In this document: in pieces, positions 1 to 9,694 of the stretch
Numbering within the stretch: position 1 is the stretch's first letter
Layout of the letters: each line of letters starts with the position of its first letter
Source: Adiantum capillus-veneris
Taxonomy: Eukaryota > Streptophyta > Polypodiopsida > Polypodiales > Pteridaceae
Length of the DNA stretch: 64,000 nucleotides
Assembly: GCA_014529385.2 (NCBI GenBank)
Contig: CM043952.1
Coordinates: 69,385,370 to 69,449,369, forward strand
Direction of reading: 5' to 3'
Notes under the pieces: generated by a model
Databases searched by the model: none
What the model was told of the DNA's origin: nothing
Seen by the model: only the letters and a program-made list of their open reading frames with translations
Translations under genes and position numbers: made by a program

Positions 1-24
1 TACTAAGCCGCTATACCCCCTCCC

Positions 25-68
<44 letters not shown>

Positions 69-282
69 ACTTGATCTCATTCCCTTTCCTCTTCATCATT
101 ACTCCCAAGCATCCCTCTCTCTTGGATGAAAACTTTGTTATGGTGGTGTGTTTTTTGCGTCCTAGCCACTGAAGCTAGGTGGTGCCCCCTGCTTGCTTTA
201 CCATGACAGGCTCGAGGCGCTCCATTCGGTCCCCGGCGTTTTAGAGGCCGTCGGGGGTTCGGGGTTCTTTTTGCTCCCGTCA
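1..282 (+). repeat. 5' LTR of element A (3' part only)
   Basis: This stretch matches 5470-5733 almost base for base, including the CT microsatellite, the CCTAGC...GCTAGG hairpin and the GGTGGTGCCCCCT block, so the two are the LTR pair of one element. The window opens inside it; U3 lies off the left edge. The LTR is taken to end at CA (281-282) because a primer-binding site starts two bases later. The LTR holds R/U5 only here; the promoter can be seen in the 3' copy. Confidence 0.85.
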
Positions 283-284
283 TT

Positions 285-300
285 TGGTGCCCCCACGGAG
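285..300 (+). other. primer-binding site of element A
   Basis: TGGTGCCCCCACGGAG starts two bases after the LTR end. A tRNA primer site must begin TGG, the complement of the CCA tail, and this does. It is not the common TGGTATCAGAGC initiator-Met type used by the copia element near 61762. The exact tRNA is not identified. Its first ten bases also occur in the LTR at 180-189. Confidence 0.65.
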
Positions 301-357
301 GAGGGCTTTCTAAGACCCTTCAGTTTACAATGCTGAAAGTGACGCCCACTATCAATC

Positions 358-615
358 ATGGACGAATGGCTGAAGTAATTTTTTAACTGGAGGACGGAAG
401 AAGAAGAGACAAAGGAGGCACTAGCCGCCTTCATTGAGGTGCTACTGCCAGGCTGCAGTGTCGTCAGCATTCAAGAGGTAAATTCTCCATCTCGTGTCGC
501 TCGTTCTAACTATAAATTGAGAGCATCAGGTGGGAGGTCGGTGAAGTGCCATCACTGTTGTCAACCAAGGCACACTGTCAATGAGTGCCAGCAACGAAGG
601 CAGCGAAAGGGCTGA
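358..615 (+). pseudogene. pre-gag ORF with CCHC zinc knuckle (element A)
   Basis: A reading frame starts at ATG 358, meets TAA at 376 and is then open to TGA near 613. Its end encodes CHHCCQPRHTVNEC, an exact C-x2-C-x4-H-x4-C zinc knuckle of the retroviral nucleocapsid type (about 547-588). The context is a leader between the primer-binding site and gag. An extra ORF upstream of gag is known in Ogre/Tat-type gypsy elements, and this may be a counterpart. It may bind nucleic acid. The early stop makes the full product doubtful in this copy. Confidence 0.5.
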
Positions 616-959
616 AGTCATCTACATCGACATTCATCGCAAAGAAGTCATTCACATCAAGGAAGGGAAGCAAACGGTGAGACCTCTTTTCCCTAAAGAA
701 ACTACAGTCAAAGCTATAACTCCAAAGTGGCCTAAAGGGGCTGCTAGAGCCAAAGGCAAGGAGGAGATAAGCCAGTCTGGAAACACATGACCCCGAAGGG
801 AGAAGCATCTGACCAAGCAAGTGCTTCAAGCTCAGAAAGCCGGGTTGTACCCAGTTTGCCAAAGAAGAAGTCATCCGAAGCTAAGCAGCGAAAGGTCGCC
901 TACCGATTTGCACGACGCATGCGAGTGCTACAATCCACTTCGACAATCGGGAAGAAGAA

Positions 960-1316
960 GTGGTAAGAAGATTCCCATGTCCTAGAGAAGAGTGGTTCAG
1001 CTACTGCTTTCGCTGTTTTGGAAAGAGAGTGGAGGATCTTCCTCCTCTCCCTGTACAACTTATCCTGAAGAAGCTCTCTACCACGGGAGAAACCCAGTGG
1101 GCTGGGGACGAGTTGCAACTGAATGGAGTAGAATTCATGCAACACCCCAACTACGGAAATTACCTGCAATTGTTGCTAGCCAAGAGGCTGGGAGTGGTCA
1201 GACGTGTCGCCATCACCCCGTACGTGCTGAGCAACGAAGGAAAGGTAGAGCCCATGAAAGGCGACGACCTCTTGTGGATGTGCCGACTCATCAACACTGG
1301 CACGATAAGAGTATAA
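960..1316 (+). CDS. second pre-gag ORF of element A, unknown function
   Basis: A 118-codon frame ends at TAA 1314-1316. Its composition looks like a real protein, with mixed charged and hydrophobic runs such as YLQLLLAKRLGVVRR and few low-complexity stretches. I recognise no domain. It lies between the zinc-knuckle ORF and gag, about 340 bases before the gag start, so it would be part of an extended leader-encoded region. The start is uncertain, because the frame may be spliced or fused to the upstream knuckle ORF. Confidence 0.4.
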   Translation: MVRRFPCPREEWFSYCFRCFGKRVEDLPPLPVQLILKKLSTTGETQWAGDELQLNGVEFMQHPNYGNYLQLLLAKRLGVVRRVAITPYVLSNEGKVEPMKGDDLLWMCRLINTGTIRV

Positions 1317-1658
1317 GTAAGTATTTCATCCTCTGTGCATGATGGAAAACGGGCCAACGGCATTCCCGTTCAGATTCTTACAGCATATGCATGTGAATAT
1401 CTATGTAGATAGGAAAGTCTTCTACCAACAGAAGATCGTACACCTATTCGGTGCGGCGGTACTAGGAGAAATCCTCAATTCCCCGAACCCTATCATTCTC
1501 CCCATATTAGATTACCATCATTCCTTTAATGTTTCTATCTTTATCTTGTTTTAACCTATCCACCCACCCTTGTAAAAAAGCTGCTATGAGCCGCACTGTT
1601 AATGTAATGTAAAAAAAAGAAAAAAAAAAAGAGGTTTGTAATTTCCTGAGTCACTACC

Positions 1659-2738
1659 ATGGCAAGTGTTTCTTTCCCCACGTTCAGTGGAAAGAAGGGA
1701 GAGGATCTCACCACCGACTTTTTGGGTGATTTCGACATTGCTTGTATCGTCTCCAACAAAGATGACGATGCTTCACGACTTAGAATTTTTCCTCTACTGA
1801 TGAAAGTAGAGGCCAAGTCCTGGTATAATGCATTGCCCCAGGCCACCAAGAATGCATGGGATGTGTTAATGGCTACTTTTGTAAAGAGGTTTGGTGGAGG
1901 CACAACCTCGGAGAGGCTATGGCAGTTACTGACAGAATTAAAGCAGGGAGACCTGCTGGAGTATGCCACCTACGAGTCCAAATTTGTGGACTTATGGGAA
2001 AGATGGGTTGCCTCGCTGGAGGAAGGTGAAGGAGCGCCTAATTTCCTAAAGAAGGACCGTTTCATTGCTGGTCTATGGCCGCCGCTTAGAGAGAAGGTGA
2101 AGGGAAGGTTTCCTGCAACATATGAGTTGGCAGTCGAAGTAGCCCGCCTTAAAGACAAGAAGCTACGCATGCAAGCAAGAGTAAACGAGTCAGAGGAAAC
2201 AAGCTCGGCCCAACCAACCGCAGTGACTACAACAGCCAATCATAGAGTCCAACCACAGGAGGCATCAGAAGAGCAAGACCTGCTGAGTCGCATCACCACC
2301 CAACTAGAGAGTTTATCTGTGCATCTGGTGCAGCAAGGGCATGCACCTGGCAGGAACCCAGAACAAGGAAGAGGACAACGAAGGCAGAACCCAGAGTACC
2401 ATTGTTACAACTACAGGGAAGATGGCCATGAAATGTACTACTGCCCACACCCGAGGAGGCAGAATTTCAATAGAGGGGGGAGACAGAATCAGATCTCTCC
2501 ACCAAGAGCAAGACCACCGCCACTCAGGCAACCAATCCCACCTGTTCAAATCACACCACCAGCGGTGCAACCACAACTGGCCACACCAATTCGACGCCAA
2601 TCACCAATGCAACCACCACCACAATCACCACTTACAATCATCCTACGCCCACCACCAATTGGTACCCGCACACCAAGTATCATTGGTCTTGCAGATGAGG
2701 TCAAGATGAGTGTAACAGAAGAAGGATTAAGTAAGTAG
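1659..2738 (+). CDS. gag: Gag polyprotein of element A (Ty3/gypsy)
   Basis: Encodes a 359-aa Gag, the capsid/nucleocapsid protein of a gypsy retrotransposon. The first 180 residues have the retrotransposon-gag pattern (KSWYNALP, FVKRFGG, ERLWQLLTELKQG, YESKFVDLWER, FIAGLWPPLREKV). A zinc knuckle at residues 249-262 reads CYNYREDGHEMYYC, so the second cysteine is tyrosine (TGT to TAT) and this site is probably defective. The tail from about 275 is proline- and glutamine-rich. The ATG at 1659 follows an A-rich leader and begins the homology. The TAG at 2736-2738 is followed by open frame in the same register. Confidence 0.85.
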   Translation: MASVSFPTFSGKKGEDLTTDFLGDFDIACIVSNKDDDASRLRIFPLLMKVEAKSWYNALPQATKNAWDVLMATFVKRFGGGTTSERLWQLLTELKQGDLLEYATYESKFVDLWERWVASLEEGEGAPNFLKKDRFIAGLWPPLREKVKGRFPATYELAVEVARLKDKKLRMQARVNESEETSSAQPTAVTTTANHRVQPQEASEEQDLLSRITTQLESLSVHLVQQGHAPGRNPEQGRGQRRQNPEYHCYNYREDGHEMYYCPHPRRQNFNRGGRQNQISPPRARPPPLRQPIPPVQITPPAVQPQLATPIRRQSPMQPPPQSPLTIILRPPPIGTRTPSIIGLADEVKMSVTEEGLSK

Positions 2739-3569
2739 ACTATTCAAAGAACTGAAGCAGTGGAACAAGAGGTTAAAGAATCAAAAGATGCTACCCAGGT
2801 GGGGGAGGTAAGTCAAGAAAATTGTGTTACAAATGTGAGTACATCTTTAACCTTGGATGAAATAGGCACCAAAGCGATCAATCGACAGCATTGGGCAGTA
2901 AGGGTAAGAAGGTGTAAAGTGTTGATTAGGCCTCGTCAGAGTAAGAGGAATGCAAAGGTCATGAAAGATACAAGAGAAGAGGAAAACCAGCCTGTTAGCA
3001 AGGCTTTGCAGAAGATGGACAAAATATCAAGCAAAGGGGAGGGCTTTGAAAATGGAAGCCTGTGCACCAGCATGGACCCAGGACAGTGTAGCAAGCTAAA
3101 GGAATCTTGCATCAAGGCAGTTTCACTTAAGGACCATAACGAAGAGGTAAGTATGACTGAAGGTTTGGAGTTGGATATTGCTCCAGAGGCTTGGCAGCCG
3201 AGCAAGACTTTATTGTGTAGTGTTATAGACTTAGAGATGGGTAATGCCTCTAGTCTACTGAAGGGTGTTATAAACTTGGAGATGGGTAATGCCTCCAGTT
3301 TATGTGAGGGTGTTCAGAGTAAGTTTGATGATCAATATGCTGCCAACCTTTTAAGGATGTTCCAAAATCCTCCACAACACTGCATTGTGTTTGCATGGGA
3401 TGCATCAGACTTATGGCTATGGCTAGCCGCTATAACATATAGAGAGAAGATCAGCATGGAGATAAGAGCAAAGGAGCCATGGATAGACAAAAGCCTGATA
3501 GAATGCAAGAATAAAGACCTCATTCGCAATTTGGTACAATTTTTTACAAATAGTGCATCCTCTCTTTAG
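2739..3569 (+). CDS. in-frame downstream ORF2 of element A, unknown
   Basis: This region is open in the gag frame from just after the gag TAG to a second TAG at 3567-3569. It encodes a charged protein with no domain I recognise. A 45-bp tandem duplication (3222-3311) gives two copies of a 15-residue unit with core LEMGNASSL. It sits where protease and reverse transcriptase would be in a normal gypsy element, and no pol motif is present. It could be a gag extension reached by stop-codon readthrough, or an old coding region with a nonsense mutation. Confidence 0.5.
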   Translation, partial: TIQRTEAVEQEVKESKDATQVGEVSQENCVTNVSTSLTLDEIGTKAINRQHWAVRVRRCKVLIRPRQSKRNAKVMKDTREEENQPVSKALQKMDKISSKGEGFENGSLCTSMDPGQCSKLKESCIKAVSLKDHNEEVSMTEGLELDIAPEAWQPSKTLLCSVIDLEMGNASSLLKGVINLEMGNASSLCEGVQSKFDDQYAANLLRMFQNPPQHCIVFAWDASDLWLWLAAITYREKISMEIRAKEPWIDKSLIECKNKDLIRNLVQFFTNSASSL

Positions 3570-4136
3570 AGAAAGGTAAGTGGATTACGCTTGTATTTAA
3601 GCCGCAAGGTAGGTGGCTTGCTATTAGCATCAGTAAAGGAAGCTGACATGTTTCAGCACACCCAAAAGAAGCATGATATGCTCACAGTTTTTCCTAGTCA
3701 TGGCAGTAAGCAGGATTCTGAAGACAACTTGAGCTCACCACACCAACAAGGCGGCCATATATGGTGGATTCTTGGTACACTCTTGGGAATCATAATTTTC
3801 AGTTCTGTCTTTGCAGGAGCCAAGATGCTCATTTCCCCTCTCGCTACTGGTGGTTACAAATTTGATCCAATTTGGCATGCAAATTTTATTGTTCGGACAC
3901 TGCAAACAATGATCCTATTTTTCACTTGGGATCCAGGAGGACATTGGCACAAAGTTCTGGAAGCCATGGGCTTCCCCTTTAATCAACCGACACTATTCCA
4001 AGGAACGAGTTATCACTCGGACCTGTTACAGATTCATGAATATCCGAGAAATCTCACCAATGGCCAAATGGAATGGATAGTTCAAAAGGCAACTCGATAT
4101 CGGATCCTACAGCTAAGCGGAAGAAGAAACAGATGA
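3570..4136 (+). CDS. ORF3 of element A: membrane segment joined to an integrase N-terminal remnant
   Basis: The same frame continues after the second TAG to TGA 4134-4136. One strongly hydrophobic stretch encoded at about 3755-3830 looks like a transmembrane helix. The last 45 residues (YPRNLTNGQMEWIVQKATRY and before) align with the segment just upstream of the integrase zinc domain in element B (GQKQWLTRKATRY, 8380-8430) and C. Thus the frame begins with non-pol sequence and ends in the pre-integrase linker, after which catalytic integrase is missing. It looks like a deletion derivative that kept an open frame. An envelope-like role is speculative. Confidence 0.5.
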   Translation, partial: RKVSGLRLYLSRKVGGLLLASVKEADMFQHTQKKHDMLTVFPSHGSKQDSEDNLSSPHQQGGHIWWILGTLLGIIIFSSVFAGAKMLISPLATGGYKFDPIWHANFIVRTLQTMILFFTWDPGGHWHKVLEAMGFPFNQPTLFQGTSYHSDLLQIHEYPRNLTNGQMEWIVQKATRYRILQLSGRRNR

Positions 4137-4177
4137 GCTAGAGGCATGAATGCCTCTAGCCAAAAGGGGAGGGCTAA
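4137..4177 (+). promoter_or_regulatory. hairpin and polypurine tract of element A
   Basis: GCTAGAGGCA, four bases, then TGCCTCTAGC form a perfect 10-bp stem (4137-4160). It is followed at once by AAAAGGGGAGGGCT, the polypurine tract that primes plus-strand DNA, and by the LTR at TG 4178. The same arrangement occurs before the LTRs of B and C. Confidence 0.75.
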
Positions 4178-5733
4178 TGATGGGGGCTTTTCACAAGCCA
4201 AGCTTCCATACCCCTCTTCTCTCGTCCCCACCCCATGAAAACCCCCTCTTATGGAGGGAGTGATAAAAGGCATTGGAAAAAGTAAGAAAAAAATAAAGTA
4301 TGATTATGCAAATATATGAGAAAGGTAAAATAGGCCACCTCATGCTTGCGGGGTAGCCCATCCCCACCTTGCCTCCTTTTTCTTCACTGTTGCCCCGCCG
4401 GGTGTCCCTTTTCCTCTCCTCCACTCAAAAGGTCAACCCCCTCTCTCTTCCCCTTGTCCTTTCTCCTTTCTCTCTCCCCTCAAGCTACCCCACCTCTCAC
4501 CAATAATGCATTATAACTCACCAATAATGCACCCTAACTCACATGCAACTTAACCTATCTTCCAAAATAGTATACCCCACCCCCTCTTTCTCTCTCCTAT
4601 CATATCCCATGACCCAAATACCCCCCCCTCTCTCTAAAGGGTGCCATGTCTCTTGTCTTGTAGCTAAATAACCTCCCCCATACTCACACACACTCAGTTT
4701 CACTGAAAAAGGTGCCTACAGACCCATCCCCACCCGGTGGTTACCTGATTTTTCTTGTGTTCACACACATCTGCACACAGATTCACCTCTGAACACACTC
4801 CCCTCTCTCCCCTCTTGTAATTACTTTATTCTCCATGTCACCTCTCACTTTTTTTCATCAACCCATCTCTCTCTCTTAGTCTCTCTCTCATCAGACTGCT
4901 GTTCTGGCACATATACACACAGCCAGACAAGTGGGGCCCACAGTCACATGGCCTATGTAGATAATGATTTCTTCATTTCTAAATTCTAGAATTTCTCCCC
5001 CCTCCTCCCCTATATAAAGAGGGGTCACCATCACACTAAAAACACACACACCATCACCAAAGAGTACACTATGCAATGTGTGTGCCTAGTGCACACACAC
5101 ACACCCACACCATCACCATCACCGCAGTCACCATACTCGTCTTGAGCATGACCTCTACACCCTTGGGCTATGGAAGATGAAGGGCAACTAAATGAAGGAT
5201 TATGGCCATAACCCTCGTGCAAGTGTTCGCCATCAACTCCCACCTATCCGCCATGTGCTCTACCACTCTCTCCCTTCTCATTCCCCTACCCTATGCTCCC
5301 CATTTCATCGCCTTATTCTCTAAATAAAGCTTGAGGTTTTGTGAGTATGTTTTCTTGCAATGTTTTGCCCATGTGAGGTGTGCGGAATCGCCACCTAGTC
5401 TTGTGTTTGGAGTGAGCTTGTGTATGTGTGAAGGGTGTGCGGATTCGCCATCCTTTTGTGGTGCCTAAGTACTAAGCCGCTATACCCCCTCCCTCACTCT
5501 CTCTCTCTCTCTCTCTCTCACTTGATCTCATTCCCTTTCCTCTTCATCATTACTCCCAAGCATCCATCTCTCTTGGATGAAAACTTTGTTATGGTGGTGT
5601 GTTGTTTGCGTCCTAGCCGCTGAAGCTAGGTGGTGCCCCCTGTTTGCTTTACCATAACAGGCTCGAGGCGCTCCATTCGGTCCCCGGCGTTTTAGAGGCC
5701 GTCGGGGGTTCGGGGTTCGCTTTGCTCCCGCTA
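4178..5733 (+). repeat. 3' LTR of element A
   Basis: The LTR starts TGATGGGGGC right after the polypurine tract. Its last 264 bases match 1-282. The end is set near 5733, where the 5' copy ends in TCA and this copy reads CTA. Length is about 1.56 kb, close to the C LTR (1.51 kb). U3 is rich in CT and C runs. A TATA box lies at 5011-5018 and a possible poly(A) signal AATAAA at 5323-5328. Sequence beyond 5733 is the protease region of another element, so A seems to be nested in B. Confidence 0.8.
5011..5018 (+). promoter_or_regulatory. TATA box of the A LTR
   Basis: TATATAAA stands in a C-rich context and is followed by AGAGGGG. It lies two thirds into the LTR, the expected place for the U3/R border. 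Transcription would start about 30 bases on, near 5045. Confidence 0.6.
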
Positions 5734-5749
5734 GCGGCAATGGTCCAAA

Positions 5750-6103
5750 ATGGTAAGTACAAGGTGCTCCAAAGCAAAGGTAGCCGGAGCAATTTCGGGT
5801 TGCAACATGGATGACATCCTTCCAATTGTCGACGTCAACATAAAAGGCAAGAGGGTTGGAAACACCTACATTGATGGGGGTGCACAAATTTGTGTGATGA
5901 GTGAAGCTATGATGCTTCGGCTAGGGTGCGAGGTTGACAGGCCTTCTCCATGCAAGGCAAAGATGGCAAACAACGCAAAAGTAAAATGTGCAGGTGTGGT
6001 AAGTGCTGTGAAGATAAAATATTTCAACACTGAGGTAGAAGTAGATGTTTTTGTGATGCCTACTAAGGGGGAGGGCCACCCATTAATCTTGGGGAGGCCA
6101 TGA
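5750..6103 (+). pseudogene. element B retropepsin (aspartic protease) region
   Basis: Encodes about 117 residues of a gypsy protease, which would cut the Gag-Pol polyprotein. The active-site loop reads YIDGGAQICVMS, with glycine in the place of the usual Ser/Thr of D-S/T-G, and the C-terminal HPLILGRP signature is clear. The frame breaks right after LGRP, where tryptophan is expected, so PR and the next segment are in different frames. The upstream part of B (gag and 5' LTR) is not next to it: the A LTR ends about 15 bases before, so B was split by A. Confidence 0.7.
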
Positions 6104-6500
6104 AGGAAAAGCAGGACCGGGGCACTGGCCTTCTACGCATGACGGGTAAGAAAGGGGAGACAATCTACTATGACATGAAGACTGGCAAGCAGAAGCAAAT
6201 GGACCTAGAGACATCAGCAGATAAAACCACTAGTGAGTCTTCCACTTCTGAGGAGGAGACCACATCCACCGACGAAAATAAAAGTTCCATCAATGTGATG
6301 GGTATCATCATGAAGGATCTAGAAAGGGTAAACACCACTGGCGACCTGTCACCAGAAAGGCAAAGCAACAAAGAGGAAAGTAAATCACCTGCCCAAGGAG
6401 AAAGTAGGCTGAAGGGTATGTTGTCTATGGAATTAACAATTGAGCAGAAAGATAAATTCTTGCAAATGTTGATTTGATTTCCTGACCTTTTCATTGACAA
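6104..6500 (+). pseudogene. element B linker between protease and RT
   Basis: A charged, Ser/Thr/Glu-rich segment (DKTTSESSTSEEETTSTDEN) with no catalytic motif. It continues the Pol reading after the protease in a shifted frame and ends at a stop near 6475, before the RT homology. Such acidic linkers before RT are common in gypsy Pol. It is degenerate here. Confidence 0.5.
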
Positions 6501-6564
6501 CTATGAAAGAATCATAGGTATTACAATAGTGGAACATCATATTAAGCTGAAGGAAGGGGTAAAA

Positions 6565-7333
6565 TGAGTCGTGCAAAAGCTACAACGACTGGGAGTCATA
6601 CAAGAAAAGGGACTCTTTGCCGAGGTAAGGAAGCTACTAGAAGCAGGGTTCATCTATCATGTAGAAAACTCAGACTGGGTGTCACCCGTAGTAGTGACGC
6701 CTTAAAAAAAAGGTAAGTGGAGGGTTTGCATTGACTACAAACCACTAAATGCAGCTACAAAGAGGGACCACTTTCCTCTCCCTTTCTTGGATGAAATTCT
6801 GAATGAAGTGGCGGGTTTTGAATGCTACACCGTGTGTGATGGTTATTCTGGGTATTTTCAAATACGCATAGCCTTGGAAGATCAGCTGAAAACCATTCAT
6901 TACGCCATGGGGTTGTTTTGCATACAAAGTTATCCCATTTGGTCTCACAAATGCACCTGCCACATTCCAATTACACTTTCACATATGTCTTTCAATCGTT
7001 CTTTGTAACATCCATAAGAGTGTTCATTGATGATTTTTGTATACATAGCCTCGCATTTCACACTTAGAAAAGGTAACTGAGGGTTTGGCAAGGTTGCAAA
7101 GCCTAGGTGGGAAATTAAATGTGGACAAGTGCCACATTGGGGAAAGTAGAGTCATTCTGTTAGGCCATGAAATTTCAGCGAAAGGTATCAATGCCGATCC
7201 AAGTAAGGTGTCCACACTCATAGCCCTACCTTCACCAACAACCGCACGTCAACTGGTCTCTTTTTTACAAAAGGTGAGGTACTTGAGTAGATTCATACAT
7301 CTACTATCACAAATTGTTCTACCACTGCAATAG
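6565..7333 (+). pseudogene. element B reverse transcriptase, broken
   Basis: Homology to the C reverse transcriptase runs throughout: WRVCIDYKPLNAATKRDHF, then YTVCDGYSGYFQIRIA, then FIDDFCIH with the catalytic aspartates, then LGHEISAKGI. It is spread over at least three frames with several stops. One TAA sits in TP-stop-KKGKW near 6703. An indel lies after 6890 and another near 7060. The copy cannot make a working enzyme. Confidence 0.75.
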
Positions 7334-8294
7334 CTCACTCAAAGATCAACTTTCACCTGGGACGAGGAGAGCGAACATCACTACAACAAGGTAAAGGAGG
7401 TCTTAGCCACCCTACCAACTATCTCACCACCTAAGTGGGATGAAAAATTCTATGTCACCTCAAGTATAGGTATGACTCCTTGGGGGCTGTGCTACTCCAA
7501 GAAGGATACAACAACACCTTTCATGAGGCCAATTTACTTCTCCAGTCGAATGATGACAGCAGCAGAGAAAGGTTTCACCCATGTGGAACACCTAGTCCTA
7601 GCCCTTAGATTTGCAAGTACAAAGTTCAGGTTATATTTTTTGCCTAGGCAATTTGTGATTTTAACCATGGATGAGATGTTTCCCTATGTCGTACAACACA
7701 TGGATGTTTCTGCTAGGATTACTAAATGGCTAGTTCGTCTGCAAGAATTTGACTACATGGTACAGGTGGAAAGCACGACAAGGGCAAGCTTGGGGGGGCT
7801 CATGACCTACCAAAACTTTGAGAAGAAGGTGAAGAAATCAAACGGGGAAGGAATTCAATCACTTTCAAAGCCACCGATGGTAGAAAGAGCACACTCTCTC
7901 TACTTTGATGGAGCCTACAAGCGAGCATCCGACAAAGCATCTGCAAGCATAGTGGTCTTTGATGACAAAGGTATCAAGGTATTTTCGCTTGGCCATTTGT
8001 TGGAATCACATTCTAACAATGAAGCTGAGTATGCAGCACTAACCAAGGGTTTACTGGTGTGTCTCGCAAGGGGTAAAGCGCCTTAACATATTTGGGGATG
8101 CTCTACTTTTGATAAGGCAAGTAAATGGAGTATGGACATGCAAGAATCCTAGCTTGAGGACTCACTTAAGCTGTGTAAAAACCTTGTTGGGTAAGTTTGA
8201 AGAAGTTCAATTACACCATATCCCAAGGGCTCAAAACCATGAAGCTGATGTCCTAACCAGCAAAAGACTACAAGAAGTGGTGGTTGGGGTATAA
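7334..8294 (+). pseudogene. element B dual RNase H region, broken
   Basis: The first RNase H-like domain (MRPIYFSSRMMTAAEKGF, near 7520-7575) is followed by a second one starting LYFDGAYKRASDKASASIVV (near 7898) with SNNEAEYAAL. Order and spacing are the same as in element C. The frame shifts near 8085 at the third catalytic block. The arrangement RT, RNase H, second RNase H, integrase is that reported for Tat-type gypsy elements. Confidence 0.65.
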
Positions 8295-8340
8295 AGCTAA
8301 AGCTCCCTCTATTTCAAGGTAGTGACACCTTACCGACATC

Positions 8341-9580
8341 ATGCATTTTTTGGAAATAGGGAAATGTCCACTAGATTTAACAAAAGGACAGAAGCAATGG
8401 CTGACGCGGAAGGCCACAAGGTATCGGCTTATCGATGACGGTTTGTATTGTAAGGGTAAGGACCAAATACTCAGGAAGGTCTTTCTCTCTAATGAAATTA
8501 CGGGGGTAATTGCCAGTTGTCATGATGGTGTTTGTGGTGGTCACTTTGCCCTAGATATAACAAATAGGAAAATCTTGCAGACTGGATTTGTATGGCCTAG
8601 CCTCAACCGTGATGTACACCACTAGTGTAAGACATGTAAGTTGTGTCAAAAGGCCGGCACTAGGTCACTCATGCCTGAACCATGGACACCTATTTTTTCA
8701 TATGGACCATTTGAAAAATGGGGTATAGATGCCATAGGACCATTTCCTAGGGCCAACTCAGGGAAGTTTTACATCATCATGGGAGTCAACTATATGACTA
8801 GATGGGTGAAGGCTATAGCCACAACTAGGATCACAGCTGTAGAGGTAGCTAAGTTTTTCTATGAGCACATATGCTGCAGGTTTGGCACACCATTAGAAAT
8901 CATCTCTCATAGAGGGCCAAGTTTCAGAGTAGACTTGGTAGGAGATTTACTGCAAAAACTTGGCATTACAAGGAGGCACTCCTCACCATATTATCCTCAA
9001 TGTAATGGCCTAGTTAATAAAGTGAATGAAATGGTTTGTAAAATTATCACCAAGCAGGTTAACAATCATCGTGGAGATTGGGATAAGTATCTACTCCCAG
9101 CTTTGTGGGCCTACAGAACCTCATTCCGTACATCTTTGAGGTTCACTCTATATCATTTGGTGTTTGGCAAGGAGGCAATCTTGCCTATTGAGGTGCAACT
9201 AGCAAGTCTCAAAGTGATGGAAAGCCAGCTTCAACAGCCCAACATGCATTTGAGAGATCACATCCACGACTTGGAAAGACTACAGCTAGACAGAGATGAA
9301 GCAATCAATTATTATGCGGCACAAGCGGAGCACAGATGGCTTAATTTCAACCAGCATCTTCGGCGCAAAGATTTAAAGAAAGGCATGTTGGTGCTCCACT
9401 ATGACAATCGCTTCAACACACTCAAAGATAAGAAGCTCCTACTCTGATGGGAGGGCCCTTTCATCATCAGGAAAAAGTATGCCAATGGGAGTTACTTGCT
9501 TGTGGAAGCTGATGGAAAGCTTCATAAGACCAGAGTAAATGGTTGGAGGCTCAAACCTTATTTTCTTCTATTTGATTAGA
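8341..9580 (+). pseudogene. element B integrase
   Basis: Encodes most of an integrase, which inserts the cDNA. HDGVCGGHF begins the zinc domain, which is broken by a TAG (HH-stop-CKTC, 8623-8625). The core has WGIDAIGPF (first Asp), SHRGPSF where SDRG is expected, so the second catalytic Asp is His, and YYPQCNGLVNKVNEM where the catalytic Glu is replaced by Asn. The C-terminal part is open to TGA near 9445 and goes on recognisably to about 9575. Two of three catalytic residues are lost, so the copy is dead. Confidence 0.75.
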
Positions 9581-9653
9581 CTCCACCTATCGACATTCTT
9601 GATGAGGATACACCATCAACCTCCACCTCCAACGACAATGATCAAACAAATGA

Positions 9654-9694
9654 GTTAGAGGCATGAATGCCCCTAACCTTAGGGGGAGGGCTAA
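9654..9694 (+). promoter_or_regulatory. hairpin and polypurine tract of element B
   Basis: GTTAGAGGCA, four bases, then TGCCCCTAAC (9654-9677) form a 10-bp stem with one mismatch. Against A, the second base pair changes from C-G to T-A, a compensatory change. AGGGGGAGGGCT follows, and the LTR begins TGATACC at 9695. Confidence 0.7.

Noticed and set aside
578-874. Minus-strand ORF in the A leader
   Set aside because: It overlaps the sense pre-gag region and has a low-information hydrophobic composition; treated as a shadow.
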